The position numbers and the translations under genes are program-made. 31,075 nt of DNA from Collinsella sp. (lineage in GTDB: Bacteria > Actinomycetota > Coriobacteriia > Coriobacteriales > Coriobacteriaceae), in contig JAGZUC010000026.1 of the NCBI GenBank assembly GCA_018380195.1, positions 1-31,075 on the forward strand. The letters are read 5' to 3'. This document shows positions 17,068 to 25,524 of this stretch, piece by piece; position 1 is the first letter of the stretch, and each line of letters begins with the position of its first letter. The notes below the pieces were generated by a model, which saw only the letters and a program-made list of their open reading frames with translations, was not told the origin of the DNA and did no database searches.

Positions 17068-17868
17068 CTACGGCCGCTGGCCCATGCCACCCTCGAGGGT
17101 GACGGTCTCGCCGTTCATGTACTTAAAGTCGGGACCGCAGAGCTGAACGACCACGCGGCCGATTTCCTTCTCAACGTCGCCGTAGTGGCCCGCCGGCGGC
17201 ATGTGGACGTTGGCCTTGAACGCCTCGGGATAGGCATCCTGGAAGTTCTCGAGCGCAGCGGTCCAAGCAAGCGGGCAAACGATATTGACGTTAATGCCGT
17301 CCTTGCCCCACTCGTTGGCGGCAACGCGGGTCAGGCCGCGGATGCCCTCCTTGGCGGCAGCATAGCTGCACTGGCCATAGTTGCCAAACAGGCCAGCGCC
17401 CGAAGCAAAGTTGACCACGGAGCCCTTGGTCTCCTTCAGGTGCGGATAGGCCTTCTGCATGTACAGATAGGTAGCATACAGACCGGAGTAAATGGCCAGG
17501 TTAAACTGGTCCATGGTGTGATCGGCGATGGTCACGCCCGAGGCGCTAGCCTGAGCATTGTTGACGACGGCGTCGATGCGGCCGAACTCCTCAATGGCCT
17601 TGTCGATGACGTTCTGGACGACGGCCTCGTTGTCCTGACCAGCCGAGACATCGGCCTGAACAGGCAGAACCTTGACACCGTACTCGGCCTCGAGGGATTC
17701 CTTGGCAGCCTCGAGCTTGGCAACGTTGCGGCCGGTAATGACGAGGTTTGCGCCCTCCTTGGCAAAAGCGATATCGATACCGTAGCCGATGGAGCCAGCG
17801 GAGCCGTCCTTGAGCGTGGCCTTGCCGCCGCCGGTGACGATCACGGTCTTACCAGTGAAAAGTCCCAT
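17068..17868 (-). CDS. SDR-family oxidoreductase with divergent nucleotide-binding loop
   Basis: A 266-aa short-chain dehydrogenase, cytosolic and NAD(P)-dependent by family. The cofactor loop is unusual: TGGGK is followed by about nine extra residues before GSIGYGI, in place of the compact TGxxxGIG, and recalls the loop of FabI-type enoyl reductases. The catalytic set is classical: Asn in VVNNAQASASG, Ser in VVNFASGAG, and Y-x3-K in CSYAAAKEG. It ends with GETVTLEGGMG. The start at 17868 has AAAGGA upstream; a longer frame to 17916 is not family-like. No neighbour suggests the substrate; a steroid or fatty-acyl oxidoreductase is possible but unproven. Confidence 0.88.
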   Translation of the reverse strand: MGLFTGKTVIVTGGGKATLKDGSAGSIGYGIDIAFAKEGANLVITGRNVAKLEAAKESLEAEYGVKVLPVQADVSAGQDNEAVVQNVIDKAIEEFGRIDAVVNNAQASASGVTIADHTMDQFNLAIYSGLYATYLYMQKAYPHLKETKGSVVNFASGAGLFGNYGQCSYAAAKEGIRGLTRVAANEWGKDGINVNIVCPLAWTAALENFQDAYPEAFKANVHMPPAGHYGDVEKEIGRVVVQLCGPDFKYMNGETVTLEGGMGQRP

Positions 17869-17994
17869 ATAAAGTCCTTTCAAATCGCGACGGGCGCACC
17901 CGCCGACTGCGCGCATCCAAATAAACGCGACAAAAGCTGAAATGCAACTTTAACGGGTTCAAGTGAAAAGAAAAGGCCTCGGCAGGCGAACGGC

Positions 17995-18023
17995 ATAACG
18001 TCTTTCGGCGAAGGGATTGTCAA
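17995..18023 (-). promoter_or_regulatory. candidate promoter of the SDR gene
   Basis: On the minus strand a perfect TTGACA (18023-18018) is followed after 17 bp by CGTTAT (18000-17995). It lies about 130 nt before the SDR start. The -10 is imperfect. Confidence 0.4.
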
Positions 18024-18162
18024 GTACAAACTGGATAAAGTGGCCGAGTTTTTGCTATCGACGCGAGTCATCGAACACGTTTTGAAACTTTGCTGCAGCG
18101 CGCGGGATGTCGACGCGAGACTTTATCATAGGGTGACAAACAACGATGAGGAGCACATGCCT

Positions 18163-19926
18163 ATGACAGACGAGCTGGACCCCCAGACTCAACAGCATAT
18201 TGATGATTCCGCAGACGTCACCGCAGATGCTGACGCTGTGACCTGCGATGATATTGACCTCGACGACCCATTCTTGGACGAAAGCGCTACGGCGGAAACC
18301 CCTGGCGCCGAAGATGCAGACGAGCAAAACGACGATGCGCCCGCTCAGGACGACGACCCCGTACAGGATGCCGCTCCGCAAGCTACGGGCCCTATCGAGG
18401 TTTCTTCGGAAGAAGAGCTCGACGCCGTCATGGACTCCATGATGGATGCCGTCAAAGCGATGAAAGACGCCGTGGCCGACGCTGACGTTGACGCCGAGGA
18501 AGAGGAGGCCGCCGAGGCAGCCTCGACCTTCGTACCCGGCGAGACTCCGGTTGCCGACCAGGGCAGCGCCATGCCCTCGTTTCTGCAGCTCGAGCATCCC
18601 ACGATTGGCGCCGATGCGGTCGACCCGCACGCAGCAGGCTTTTCTGTGGTCGAGGGCGGTACCGGCAATATCGCCGCGCCGCAGACTGCCGATGCGGACG
18701 CTGCCGACACCACTCGCCCGACCGTCCCCCACTCCCCCGCCGCGAGTCGCGATCTGGGGACCGCTGTCTCGAACACCGCGAACGCCGTGGGCACCTTTAT
18801 CGCCCAGGGTGCCTCGGCCATGCGCGAGATGAACGCCGCGAAAAAGGCACTTGCCGATGCCCGCGCCCACCTGACCGAACTTGAGCAGCGCATTGCCGAT
18901 CAGGCCGAGGAACTCGAGACGCGCCAGGATATCGCAGGCCGCTACGACCAGATCGTCGCCGACCAGCGCCAAGCGATTGCTACAGCGCAAAAGGCCGCCG
19001 CGGCAGCCGAGATTGACCGTGATGCCCACGCCGCCAAAGCGACAGAGCTCAAGGGTCAGTTCGAACAAATGAAGACAGAGGATGACGCGACTGAGCTCCG
19101 CCTGAAGGCCGCGCTCGACGCCGTGGAGGCCCGCGAGGCAAGCTCTCGCGAGACCGGCAACCGCCTCGTTCGACATCTTGAGGATTCCAAGCGCATCCGC
19201 GACAAGGTGAAGGCCGAGCGAGACGCCGGCATTGCGGCCGCACAACAAACCGTCGACGCCACGCGCGCCCAGCTCGAGACGCTGCGTCATGAGTATGCCG
19301 AGCTGCAACGCAATCCCTCGGCAAATCCCGCCAACTATACGGTGCGCACCAGCGAGCTCTCGATGCAGATCTCCGACACGGCAGATGCCCTGCGAAAAGC
19401 CGAAGAAGATGTCCCGCGCATCACCGCCGACCTTGAGCACTCGCTTGCCGCAGCCGAGCAGGCCTTCGAGCAGGCTCAAGCCCCCATTGCCGAAGCCAAA
19501 CGCGCACACCAAGCCGTGACGACTGAGGCCGATGCCGCGCGCGACGAGCTGCAGACGGCGAAAACTGCCGCCACGACGCGCCAGCGCGAACTGCGCGAGA
19601 AGATAGCCGCCGAGGACAAGGCACGCCGCGACCAAGAGCAAAGCATCGCCAACGCCCAAGCAGATGCCGCACATGCACAGTCGATCATCGAGCAGGCGAC
19701 CGAGGTGCATGACCATCCAGAGATCACTGAGTCGCTTGCAGGGTCCTTGGCCCGAGACAAAGCCGAACACGCCGAGACCGAGCGAGAAGTCGCCCAGCTC
19801 GAGGCCACCGAGGACGCGGTGCGCGAGCGTACCCGCGACTCACGCATCAAATTCACCGGCGCCATCGTCTGCATCGTCGCTGCAATCCTGGTGATCATCC
19901 TAGTCTGGCTGTTCGCGAGCAAGTAA
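18163..19926 (+). CDS. acidic coiled-coil protein with C-terminal membrane anchor
   Basis: A 587-aa protein with no enzyme motif that I recognise. Residues 1-170 are acidic and low-complexity (rich in Asp, Glu, Ala, Pro). From about 215 to 550 the sequence is almost entirely Ala/Glu/Gln/Arg-rich heptads (KKALADARAHLTELEQRIAD and onward), a long coiled coil. The last 24 residues are a hydrophobic helix (AIVCIVAAILVIILVWLF) with a short ASK tail, so it is probably tail-anchored with the coil in the cytoplasm. Start: AGGAG at 18149-18153 is 9 nt before ATG 18163 but only 3 nt before ATG 18157, so 18163 is preferred. It is a single gene, convergent with queA. A structural or envelope role is a guess. 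Confidence 0.8.
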   Translation: MTDELDPQTQQHIDDSADVTADADAVTCDDIDLDDPFLDESATAETPGAEDADEQNDDAPAQDDDPVQDAAPQATGPIEVSSEEELDAVMDSMMDAVKAMKDAVADADVDAEEEEAAEAASTFVPGETPVADQGSAMPSFLQLEHPTIGADAVDPHAAGFSVVEGGTGNIAAPQTADADAADTTRPTVPHSPAASRDLGTAVSNTANAVGTFIAQGASAMREMNAAKKALADARAHLTELEQRIADQAEELETRQDIAGRYDQIVADQRQAIATAQKAAAAAEIDRDAHAAKATELKGQFEQMKTEDDATELRLKAALDAVEAREASSRETGNRLVRHLEDSKRIRDKVKAERDAGIAAAQQTVDATRAQLETLRHEYAELQRNPSANPANYTVRTSELSMQISDTADALRKAEEDVPRITADLEHSLAAAEQAFEQAQAPIAEAKRAHQAVTTEADAARDELQTAKTAATTRQRELREKIAAEDKARRDQEQSIANAQADAAHAQSIIEQATEVHDHPEITESLAGSLARDKAEHAETEREVAQLEATEDAVRERTRDSRIKFTGAIVCIVAAILVIILVWLFASK

Positions 19927-19944
19927 CCACTCCCCAAAGACTAC

Positions 19945-19990
19945 AAGGAGTGTCCCCAGGTGCCGGCACATAAGGAACGTCCCCAAGTAC
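19945..19990 (+). repeat. repeat family A (GTCCCC units), copy 3
   Basis: Two units: AAGGAGTGTCCCCAGGTGCC from 19945, identical over 24 bp to 113-136, and AAGGAACGTCCCCAAGT from 19972. It lies 18 bp past the coiled-coil gene and directly before the structured element at 20004, repeating the order seen at 16747-17065. Confidence 0.6.
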
Positions 19991-20003
19991 CAACAACGGC
20001 GGC

Positions 20004-20167
20004 GCCGATGCCTTGGCAAAGTCAGCGAAAACCCGCCAGAGCGAGCAAGGTGCCTTGAAACGAGGCGGCATTGACCTTTTGGTCATGCCGCCGAAGTTGA
20101 AAGGCAGATTGCCGCTCTGGCGGGTTTGCAGCGTCAACTGGTTACGCGGTTCGTAGAACCGCGTAAC
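20004..20167 (+). ncRNA. candidate structured RNA element, copy 2
   Basis: It has the same plan as 16900-17065. The outer stem is AAACCCGCCAGAGCG with CGCTCTGGCGGGTTT (15 bp), the inner stem CGGCAT-T-GACC with GGTCATGCCG around TTTT, and the 3' hairpin GTTACGCGGTT-CGTAG-AACCGCGTAAC (20141-20167) touches the queA stop. Short blocks such as GTCAGCGA, TGCAGCGTC and the inner-stem core are conserved in sequence. Here the plus strand could be the 3' UTR of the coiled-coil gene; the minus strand would be the 3' end of queA. No T-run follows, so a plain terminator is unlikely. Confidence 0.55.
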
Positions 20168-21378
20168 TAACAAATGAGCATCGCGTCGCCGAAGCTGAAG
20201 AAGCGGTAACGTTCTTCGATAGCAGCAGCGTAGGCATCCATGATCTGGTCGCGGGTGGCAAGTGCGCTCACGAGCATCATGAGCGTGGAGCGCGGCACGT
20301 GGAAGTTCGTGATCAGCGCGTCGACCACGTGATAGGTCGAGCCGGGCATGAGGTAGAGCTGCGTTGTCGCGTTCTCGCGCACCACGATGTCGCCGCGGCC
20401 GAGCGTGTCGGCCCCGTCCTCGCGGCCCTCAAAATAGCGCGCCGTCACAGCCGGATCGGACACCGGCGCGTCCGCGTCAAACGCGCTCTCGAGCGAGCGC
20501 ACCGCGGTGGTGCCGACGGCGATCACACGATGACCCTCGGCCTTGGCCTTGTGCACGGCATCGACAACCTCCTGCGACACGTGGTAGCGCTCGGTGTGCA
20601 TCACGTGCTGCGTGGGGTCGTCCTCCTCCACCAGACGGAAGGTATCGATACCCACCTCGAGCTCGACGGCGGCAAACTTGGCACCCTTGGCCTCGATAGC
20701 GGCCATGAGCTCGGGCGTAAAGTGCAGACCCGCCGTGGGAGCGGCAGCCGAGTGCTCCTCCTTCATGGCGTAGACGGTCTGGTACTTCTCGGGATCGCCC
20801 TCGTAATCGGTAATGTAGGGCGGCAGCGGCACGTGACCGGCGGCGTGAATGGCCTCGTCGAGCGTGCGCGGCTCGCCGGCGGCATTGCAGCCGGCCGGCT
20901 CAAAACGCACCAGGCGGCCGCCGCGGCTATCGGTGACAAAGTCGACAACCTCGGCCGTCAGCACCACGGGAGCCCCCTCGGGCGCATGGGCGCCACCGGC
21001 GCGATACTCAATATGAGCACCGGGCTTCAGGCGCTTGCCCGGCTTGACCAGACACTCCCAAACGTGACCCAGCGGGTCAACATCCTCGCGGCGCTTGAGC
21101 AGCAGTGTCTCGACCATGCCACCCGAGCCCGCCTTGCGACCGATAAGACGGGCCGGCATCACGCGCGTCTTGTTGATGACGAGCACGTCGCCCGGCTCGA
21201 TATAGTCGATGATGTCGCGGAAGATGCGGTGCTCAACGGTACCGCCATGCTTTAGCGGCGTTCCCGCCTGAGAGCCCTTGCGATCCACCACCAGCAATCG
21301 GCAGGAATCGCGCGGCTCGGCAGGAGCTTGGGCGATCAGTTCCTCAGGAAGGTTGTAGTCAAAATCATCGGTACGCAT
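20167..21378 (-). CDS. queA: S-adenosylmethionine:tRNA ribosyltransferase-isomerase
   Basis: A 403-aa cytosolic enzyme that moves and isomerises the ribosyl group of SAM onto preQ1-tRNA to give epoxyqueuosine. Family blocks are present: FDYNLPEELIAQAPAEPRD, LVINKTRVMPARL, AAPTAGLHFT, GTTAVRSLES and TNFHVPRSTLMMLVSA. QueA is usually near 345 aa; the extra length comes from inserts at GGAHAPEGAPVV, CNAAGEPRTLD and the region after ESAF. ATG 21378 (AGAGG upstream) is preferred over a GTG 15 nt earlier. Its product is the substrate of QueH, encoded at 27495-28070. Confidence 0.96.
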   Translation of the reverse strand: MRTDDFDYNLPEELIAQAPAEPRDSCRLLVVDRKGSQAGTPLKHGGTVEHRIFRDIIDYIEPGDVLVINKTRVMPARLIGRKAGSGGMVETLLLKRREDVDPLGHVWECLVKPGKRLKPGAHIEYRAGGAHAPEGAPVVLTAEVVDFVTDSRGGRLVRFEPAGCNAAGEPRTLDEAIHAAGHVPLPPYITDYEGDPEKYQTVYAMKEEHSAAAPTAGLHFTPELMAAIEAKGAKFAAVELEVGIDTFRLVEEDDPTQHVMHTERYHVSQEVVDAVHKAKAEGHRVIAVGTTAVRSLESAFDADAPVSDPAVTARYFEGREDGADTLGRGDIVVRENATTQLYLMPGSTYHVVDALITNFHVPRSTLMMLVSALATRDQIMDAYAAAIEERYRFFSFGDAMLIC

Positions 21379-21396
21379 CTTTGCCTCTTTCACAAA

Positions 21397-21427
21397 GCGC
21401 GTCAGTCGAAAAAATCGACTGACGCGC
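21397..21427 (-). promoter_or_regulatory. perfect hairpin just upstream of queA
   Basis: GCGCGTCAGTCGA (21397-21409) pairs perfectly over 13 bp with TCGACTGACGCGC (21415-21427) around AAAAA. It starts 18 nt before the queA ATG and lies 85 bp past the end of arcB. It may end arcB transcription, although only TTT follows on the minus strand, or act as a leader hairpin for queA. It does not resemble a preQ1 riboswitch. Confidence 0.5.
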
Positions 21428-21512
21428 GCATCATTCTCCCCTGTATCCTATCAGCTTGTTGAGAGAAATATAGTATGGCAAACAGATTTGCGACTGTTTT
21501 CTCAACGCCCCG

Positions 21513-22523
21513 CTACTTAAGCGTTGCGTACATCACCGCCTTAATCGTATGCATGCGATTCTCCGCTTCTTGGAAAACACGAGATTTATCGGACTCAAAA
21601 ACCTCGTCCGTGACTTCCATTTCGGTGACTCCAAACTTCTCAGCAATTTCGGCACCAACAGTAGTATTAGTATCGTGGAAGCTCGGAAGGCAGTGGAGGA
21701 AAATCGCCTCGGGCTTTGCCATAGACATCACCTCAGCGGTCACACGATACGGCGACATTAGCTTAATGCGGCTTTCCCACAGCTCTGCGGGCTGACCCAT
21801 GCCAACCCAAACATCCGTGTAAATTACATCGGCATCACGAGCGCCTTCCTCAATATCCTCTGTAATGGTAATCGTCGATCCATGCTCGGCCGCAATACGA
21901 CTACATTCTGCAAGGAGTTCAGGGTCATAGGATGTAGCCCCCTCCGAATTTCCCCCGATTGGGCCGCAAGAACAGTAGTTAATGCCGAGCTTAGCGCAAA
22001 TGACCATGAGCGAATCGGCGACGTTTCCGGCCGCCTTACCAAAAAATGTAAGTTTCCTGCCCTTAATCTCTCCAAACTCTTCACGCATGGTCAGAATATC
22101 GGCAAGCACTTGAGTCGGGTGAAATTCAGTAGTCAGCCCATTCCAAACGGGAACCCCAGCTTTTGCAGCAAGCTCCTCAACCTTCGTCTGCTCAAAGCCG
22201 CGGTATTCAATTCCGTCATACATGCGGCCAAGGACGCGAGCCGTGTCCTCAATCGACTCCTTTTTGCCCATCTGGGACGAGCCCGGATCCAAATAAGTTA
22301 CACCCATGCCAAGGTCAAGTGCACCAACTTCGAAGGCGCAACGAGTACGCGTGGAAGTCTTCTCAAATAGCAAAACAATATTCTTACCTTCAAGGTATTT
22401 ATGCGGAACACCGGCACGCTTCATGCTTTTGAAGTTAGCAGAAAGCTCAAGCAGATACTCAATCTCTTCCGTCGTGTAATCAAGCAGCTTCAGAAAACTG
22501 CGCCCAGCGATGTTAACACCCAT
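21513..22523 (-). CDS. arcB: ornithine carbamoyltransferase, probably catabolic
   Basis: A 336-aa cytosolic transcarbamoylase. In the arginine deiminase pathway it converts citrulline and phosphate to ornithine and carbamoyl phosphate. The carbamoyl-phosphate loop is EKTSTRTRCAFE, then FHPTQVLAD, the ornithine-side motif DVWVGMGQ (normally near S-M-G), and HCLPSFHD with the catalytic Cys. The context next to arcA and the permease favours the catabolic role over biosynthetic argF. ATG 22523 is chosen because AGGAG is 9 nt upstream; the in-frame ATG at 22532 touches that site. It is the last gene of the minus-strand unit. Confidence 0.94.
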   Translation of the reverse strand: MGVNIAGRSFLKLLDYTTEEIEYLLELSANFKSMKRAGVPHKYLEGKNIVLLFEKTSTRTRCAFEVGALDLGMGVTYLDPGSSQMGKKESIEDTARVLGRMYDGIEYRGFEQTKVEELAAKAGVPVWNGLTTEFHPTQVLADILTMREEFGEIKGRKLTFFGKAAGNVADSLMVICAKLGINYCSCGPIGGNSEGATSYDPELLAECSRIAAEHGSTITITEDIEEGARDADVIYTDVWVGMGQPAELWESRIKLMSPYRVTAEVMSMAKPEAIFLHCLPSFHDTNTTVGAEIAEKFGVTEMEVTDEVFESDKSRVFQEAENRMHTIKAVMYATLK

Positions 22524-22555
22524 ATTCGCCATCTCCTATCACAGTGGATTTGCAA

Positions 22556-23800
22556 CTAAATATCTTCGCGCCAGAAGGGCATGCTCATGCAGCGCGGGCC
22601 GCCACGACCGCGGGACAGCTCCTCGGAGGGAACGACCAAAAGTTCCAAACCGTTCTTGTAGAGCTCATCATTTGTGACAACATTGCGCTCGTAAACACAG
22701 ACTTTACCAGGAGCAACGGCAAGAGTGTTCGACCCGTCGTTCCACTGCTCGCGAGATGCCTCAACCATATCGCCGGCACCGCACTCAATAAGCTGCACCT
22801 TCTCCACGCCAGTAGCCATTTCAAGAATATGTTCAAGCGTGTCATCAATCTCTTGAACAGCGACCATTCCCTCAGAGTCACCACGAGTCAGACGATAAAC
22901 ACGAAGGGTCTCAAAAATACCGGGATAAACTGTGAACTTATCGAAATCCACCATGGTGCAAACGGTGTCAAGATGCATGTAAGCATAGCCGTTGGGGATT
23001 TTAATAGCGTAAACGGTATCGATCTCAGAATTCCCAGATCCCCAGAACAAATTCTTTGCAAGCTCCTCAATCGCAGCCGCCTCAGTTCGCTGGCTAATTC
23101 CAATAGCCAAGGTATGAGCGTTAATGTTAAGCACATCACCGCCCTCGATATGCCAGGGATTCTTATGGTCGTACCAAATCGGAGTCCCTACATAATCGGG
23201 ATGGTATTTGAAAATCGCTTCATAGAAGGGCACTTCACGATCTCGCTGTTTCCAATACATATGGTGAAGCAGAACGCCTTTGCCCACGGAAGCAAGAGGA
23301 TCGCGAGAGAAATACGAGCTCGGAAGAGGCTTCAACACCAAATCATCGGGCTTCGCATCCTCATTATCCATCATACTAAGCGTAGTCGAGACGCGAGGCA
23401 GCTCAAGGTCACGATAACGATACCCCCCCATAGCCTCAAGTACAAACTGATACGAATCTGAAATAGCGTCGAGCTTTTCACGAACAGCCTGCTCAAGCAG
23501 AGGATTGACAATCCCGCTCTCAGCCATAAATGTATCGGTAAACTCAGCGCGAGCCGAGGGGCATGCATCCAGCGCCTCAGCAACGAGTTTCTCCATATAG
23601 AGAACCTCAACACCTTCGCTCCTCAGAAGATCCGCAAAGGCATCATGCTCCTTTTGAGCCACATCAAGATAGAAACAGTCGTGAATCCAGACATCCTCGA
23701 ACTCTTCCGCCTTTACGTTCACAAGGTCACGACCGGGGCGGTGAAGCACAACTTTCTTGAGCTTACCAATCTCGCTGTGTACATTCAGTCCTTTAGACAT
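22556..23800 (-). CDS. arcA: arginine deiminase (paralogue 1)
   Basis: A 414-aa cytosolic enzyme that hydrolyses arginine to citrulline and ammonia. The guanidino-group-modifying core is complete: FSRDPLASV (Asp), HIEGGDVLNI (Glu), HLDTVCTMVD (His and Asp) and the C-terminal GGPRCMSMPFWRED with the nucleophilic Cys. The N-terminus LNVHSEIGKLKKVVLHRPG is standard. A GGAGT lies before ATG 23800. Gene order permease-arcA-arcB with short gaps indicates an operon. A diverged second copy lies at 25525-26775. Confidence 0.97.
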   Translation of the reverse strand: MSKGLNVHSEIGKLKKVVLHRPGRDLVNVKAEEFEDVWIHDCFYLDVAQKEHDAFADLLRSEGVEVLYMEKLVAEALDACPSARAEFTDTFMAESGIVNPLLEQAVREKLDAISDSYQFVLEAMGGYRYRDLELPRVSTTLSMMDNEDAKPDDLVLKPLPSSYFSRDPLASVGKGVLLHHMYWKQRDREVPFYEAIFKYHPDYVGTPIWYDHKNPWHIEGGDVLNINAHTLAIGISQRTEAAAIEELAKNLFWGSGNSEIDTVYAIKIPNGYAYMHLDTVCTMVDFDKFTVYPGIFETLRVYRLTRGDSEGMVAVQEIDDTLEHILEMATGVEKVQLIECGAGDMVEASREQWNDGSNTLAVAPGKVCVYERNVVTNDELYKNGLELLVVPSEELSRGRGGPRCMSMPFWREDI

Positions 23801-23828
23801 TCCTGTTACTCCATTTCAGCCATGAAAC

Positions 23829-25271
23829 CTACAGGGCAATAAGTCCCGAGATTGCTACGAATACGATATTGATGAGCGACACGACCAAGAAGAATTTCCA
23901 AACGGTCTTCCACCACTGGCCAAGCTTGATCTTACACACGCCCAAACCCGCTACAAGAATGGCGCTAGTAGGACAGATCAAAGACATCGTCGCGCTACCC
24001 ATGGAGAGAGCCCACACGGCAGCCTCGGGATTAAGGCCCATGAGTTCGGTCAAAGGTCCAAAAATGGGAGCGGTCAGTGCTGCAAGGCCAGATGAGCTGG
24101 GAACCAGAATCGCCAGGAGGTTCTCAACCGCATAAAGAAGCGTAGTAAAGAGAACCGCCGGGATGCCGCCCAGACCAGTAGCGAGCGCATTGAGGATGGT
24201 ATCAATGATCATGCCGTCAGAGGCAATGACAAGGATGCCACGCGCAAGTCCAACGACAATTGCCGAGAAAGCAAAGTCAGCGATACCCGCAACAAATTCC
24301 TGAGCGATGACGTCCTGACTAAAGCCCGCAATAACACCAGCCAACAGGCCCATGGCCAAAAAGACCGCAGAAATCTCGTTCATATACCAGCCCTGGGTCA
24401 CAAGTCCCCAGATGATAAGGCACATACCAGCGATAAATACCGCAAGCACGCCTTTTTGACGACCCGTAAATTCCGCGTCAAGGGCAGATTCATCGGCAGC
24501 GAACTCGACTTTCTTGGCGATATCATCCTCAAATGTGATCGATGACTCAGGGTTCTTCTTTACCCTTCGTGCATAGAGGACAACCCAAGTAATTGCAACG
24601 GCGGTCAAAACAACCCAGGCAATCATACGCAGCCACAGCTGGGGGTTGCCCTGAATACCAAGAATACCTTGCGCAATGAGAACATTAAACGGATTAATCG
24701 TTGAGGCGATGTAACCCGTGCGCGCTCCAACGAACACGACCATGAACGCCGTCATCGAGTCGAAGCCCATAGCCATCATAATTGGCATGAAGATCGCAAA
24801 GAACGGAAGAGTTTCTTCCGCCATGCCAAAGCTCGTTCCGCCCAATGCAAAGAGAGCCATCGCAATAGGAATAATTAGAATGTCTTTGTTCTTAAAGCGG
24901 CGAACGACACGACCCATTCCGCTCGTGATAGCGCCCGTTTTAGTAATAACCTGAAACGAACCGCCCACAATCAAGATGAATGCAACGACCTCAATTGCCT
25001 CTTGTATACCGCGCGTTGGAGCCTGAAGAACATCGAAGACGCCTTGTCTGAGATCTACTTCATCCCCGGTTTCCTCGTCAATATATGTCTTTTCACTCTG
25101 CTCATACGTACCTGCGACAGTGACTTCACGACCGTTCACCTCCTGACGCTGATAGGACCCAGAGGGAACAATCCACGTGAGAACAGCGAAGATGACCATA
25201 AGTGCAAAGATGATCGCATATACGTGCGGGACCTTGAACTGCTTGATGCCTTTCGAACTTTCCGCTGCCAT
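23829..25271 (-). CDS. YfcC/ArcD-type permease (DcuC superfamily), probable arginine/ornithine exchanger
   Basis: A 480-aa membrane protein with about a dozen hydrophobic helices, for example VYAIIFALMVIFAVLTWIV and the C-terminal FFLVVSLINIVFVAISGLIAL. The segments GGTSFGMAEETLPFFAIF and VGARTGYIASTINPFNVLIA are typical of the YfcC family. An extracytoplasmic loop holds VNGREVTVAGTYEQSEK. As the first gene of the arcA-arcB unit it likely imports arginine in exchange for ornithine; that role is inferred from context. The ATG at 25271 follows GGAGGAG. It diverges from the second arcA across a 253-bp regulatory gap. Confidence 0.85.
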   Translation of the reverse strand: MAAESSKGIKQFKVPHVYAIIFALMVIFAVLTWIVPSGSYQRQEVNGREVTVAGTYEQSEKTYIDEETGDEVDLRQGVFDVLQAPTRGIQEAIEVVAFILIVGGSFQVITKTGAITSGMGRVVRRFKNKDILIIPIAMALFALGGTSFGMAEETLPFFAIFMPIMMAMGFDSMTAFMVVFVGARTGYIASTINPFNVLIAQGILGIQGNPQLWLRMIAWVVLTAVAITWVVLYARRVKKNPESSITFEDDIAKKVEFAADESALDAEFTGRQKGVLAVFIAGMCLIIWGLVTQGWYMNEISAVFLAMGLLAGVIAGFSQDVIAQEFVAGIADFAFSAIVVGLARGILVIASDGMIIDTILNALATGLGGIPAVLFTTLLYAVENLLAILVPSSSGLAALTAPIFGPLTELMGLNPEAAVWALSMGSATMSLICPTSAILVAGLGVCKIKLGQWWKTVWKFFLVVSLINIVFVAISGLIAL

Positions 25272-25397
25272 TTCTCCTCCTTCATTCCTTTTCCCATCTA
25301 TCCAGCTGGCACCATAAATGTATGAGGTTGCTCAGCGTTGGTCGGCCAACCATCGCCATCGTGTCGTTTTTCACCTATGAACGGCAGCTAAAGTGAC

Positions 25398-25499
25398 GTT
25401 ATTAATCAATCTGATATTTAAAATTGATGTTATTTATCAATTACATACGTCTTTTAACTTTTCCGCAACACAACAAGGAACCTGCCTTAGCCTTATATA
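25398..25499. promoter_or_regulatory. divergent arginine-locus control region with paired operators
   Basis: GTTATTAATCAAT (25398-25410) recurs as GTTATTTATCAAT (25429-25441), 12 of 13 identical and 31 bp apart, about three helical turns. AATTGAT (25422-25428) and ATCAATT (25436-25442) also form a perfect inverted repeat with a 7-bp spacer. Downstream, TATATA (25494-25499) is a -10 candidate 26 nt before the second arcA. These look like binding sites for a locus regulator, either an ArgR-like protein or the HTH protein at 26778. The rest of 25272-25524 shows nothing else. Confidence 0.5.
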
Positions 25500-25524
25500 A
25501 AAACCAGCAGGACAGGAGACAGAC

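Noticed and set aside
18055..19770. Long open frame antisense to the coiled-coil gene
   Set aside because: Low-complexity Gly/Leu/Arg/Val product with no start context; the plus frame has an RBS, coiled coil and membrane helix.
21379..21512. preQ1 riboswitch upstream of queA
   Set aside because: Only a simple perfect hairpin is present; no preQ1 pseudoknot-like A-rich tail or conserved loop is seen.
25422..25442. FNR/CRP-type site (TTGAT...ATCAA)
   Set aside because: The spacer is 7 bp rather than 4, so it does not fit the classical site; reported only as a candidate operator.
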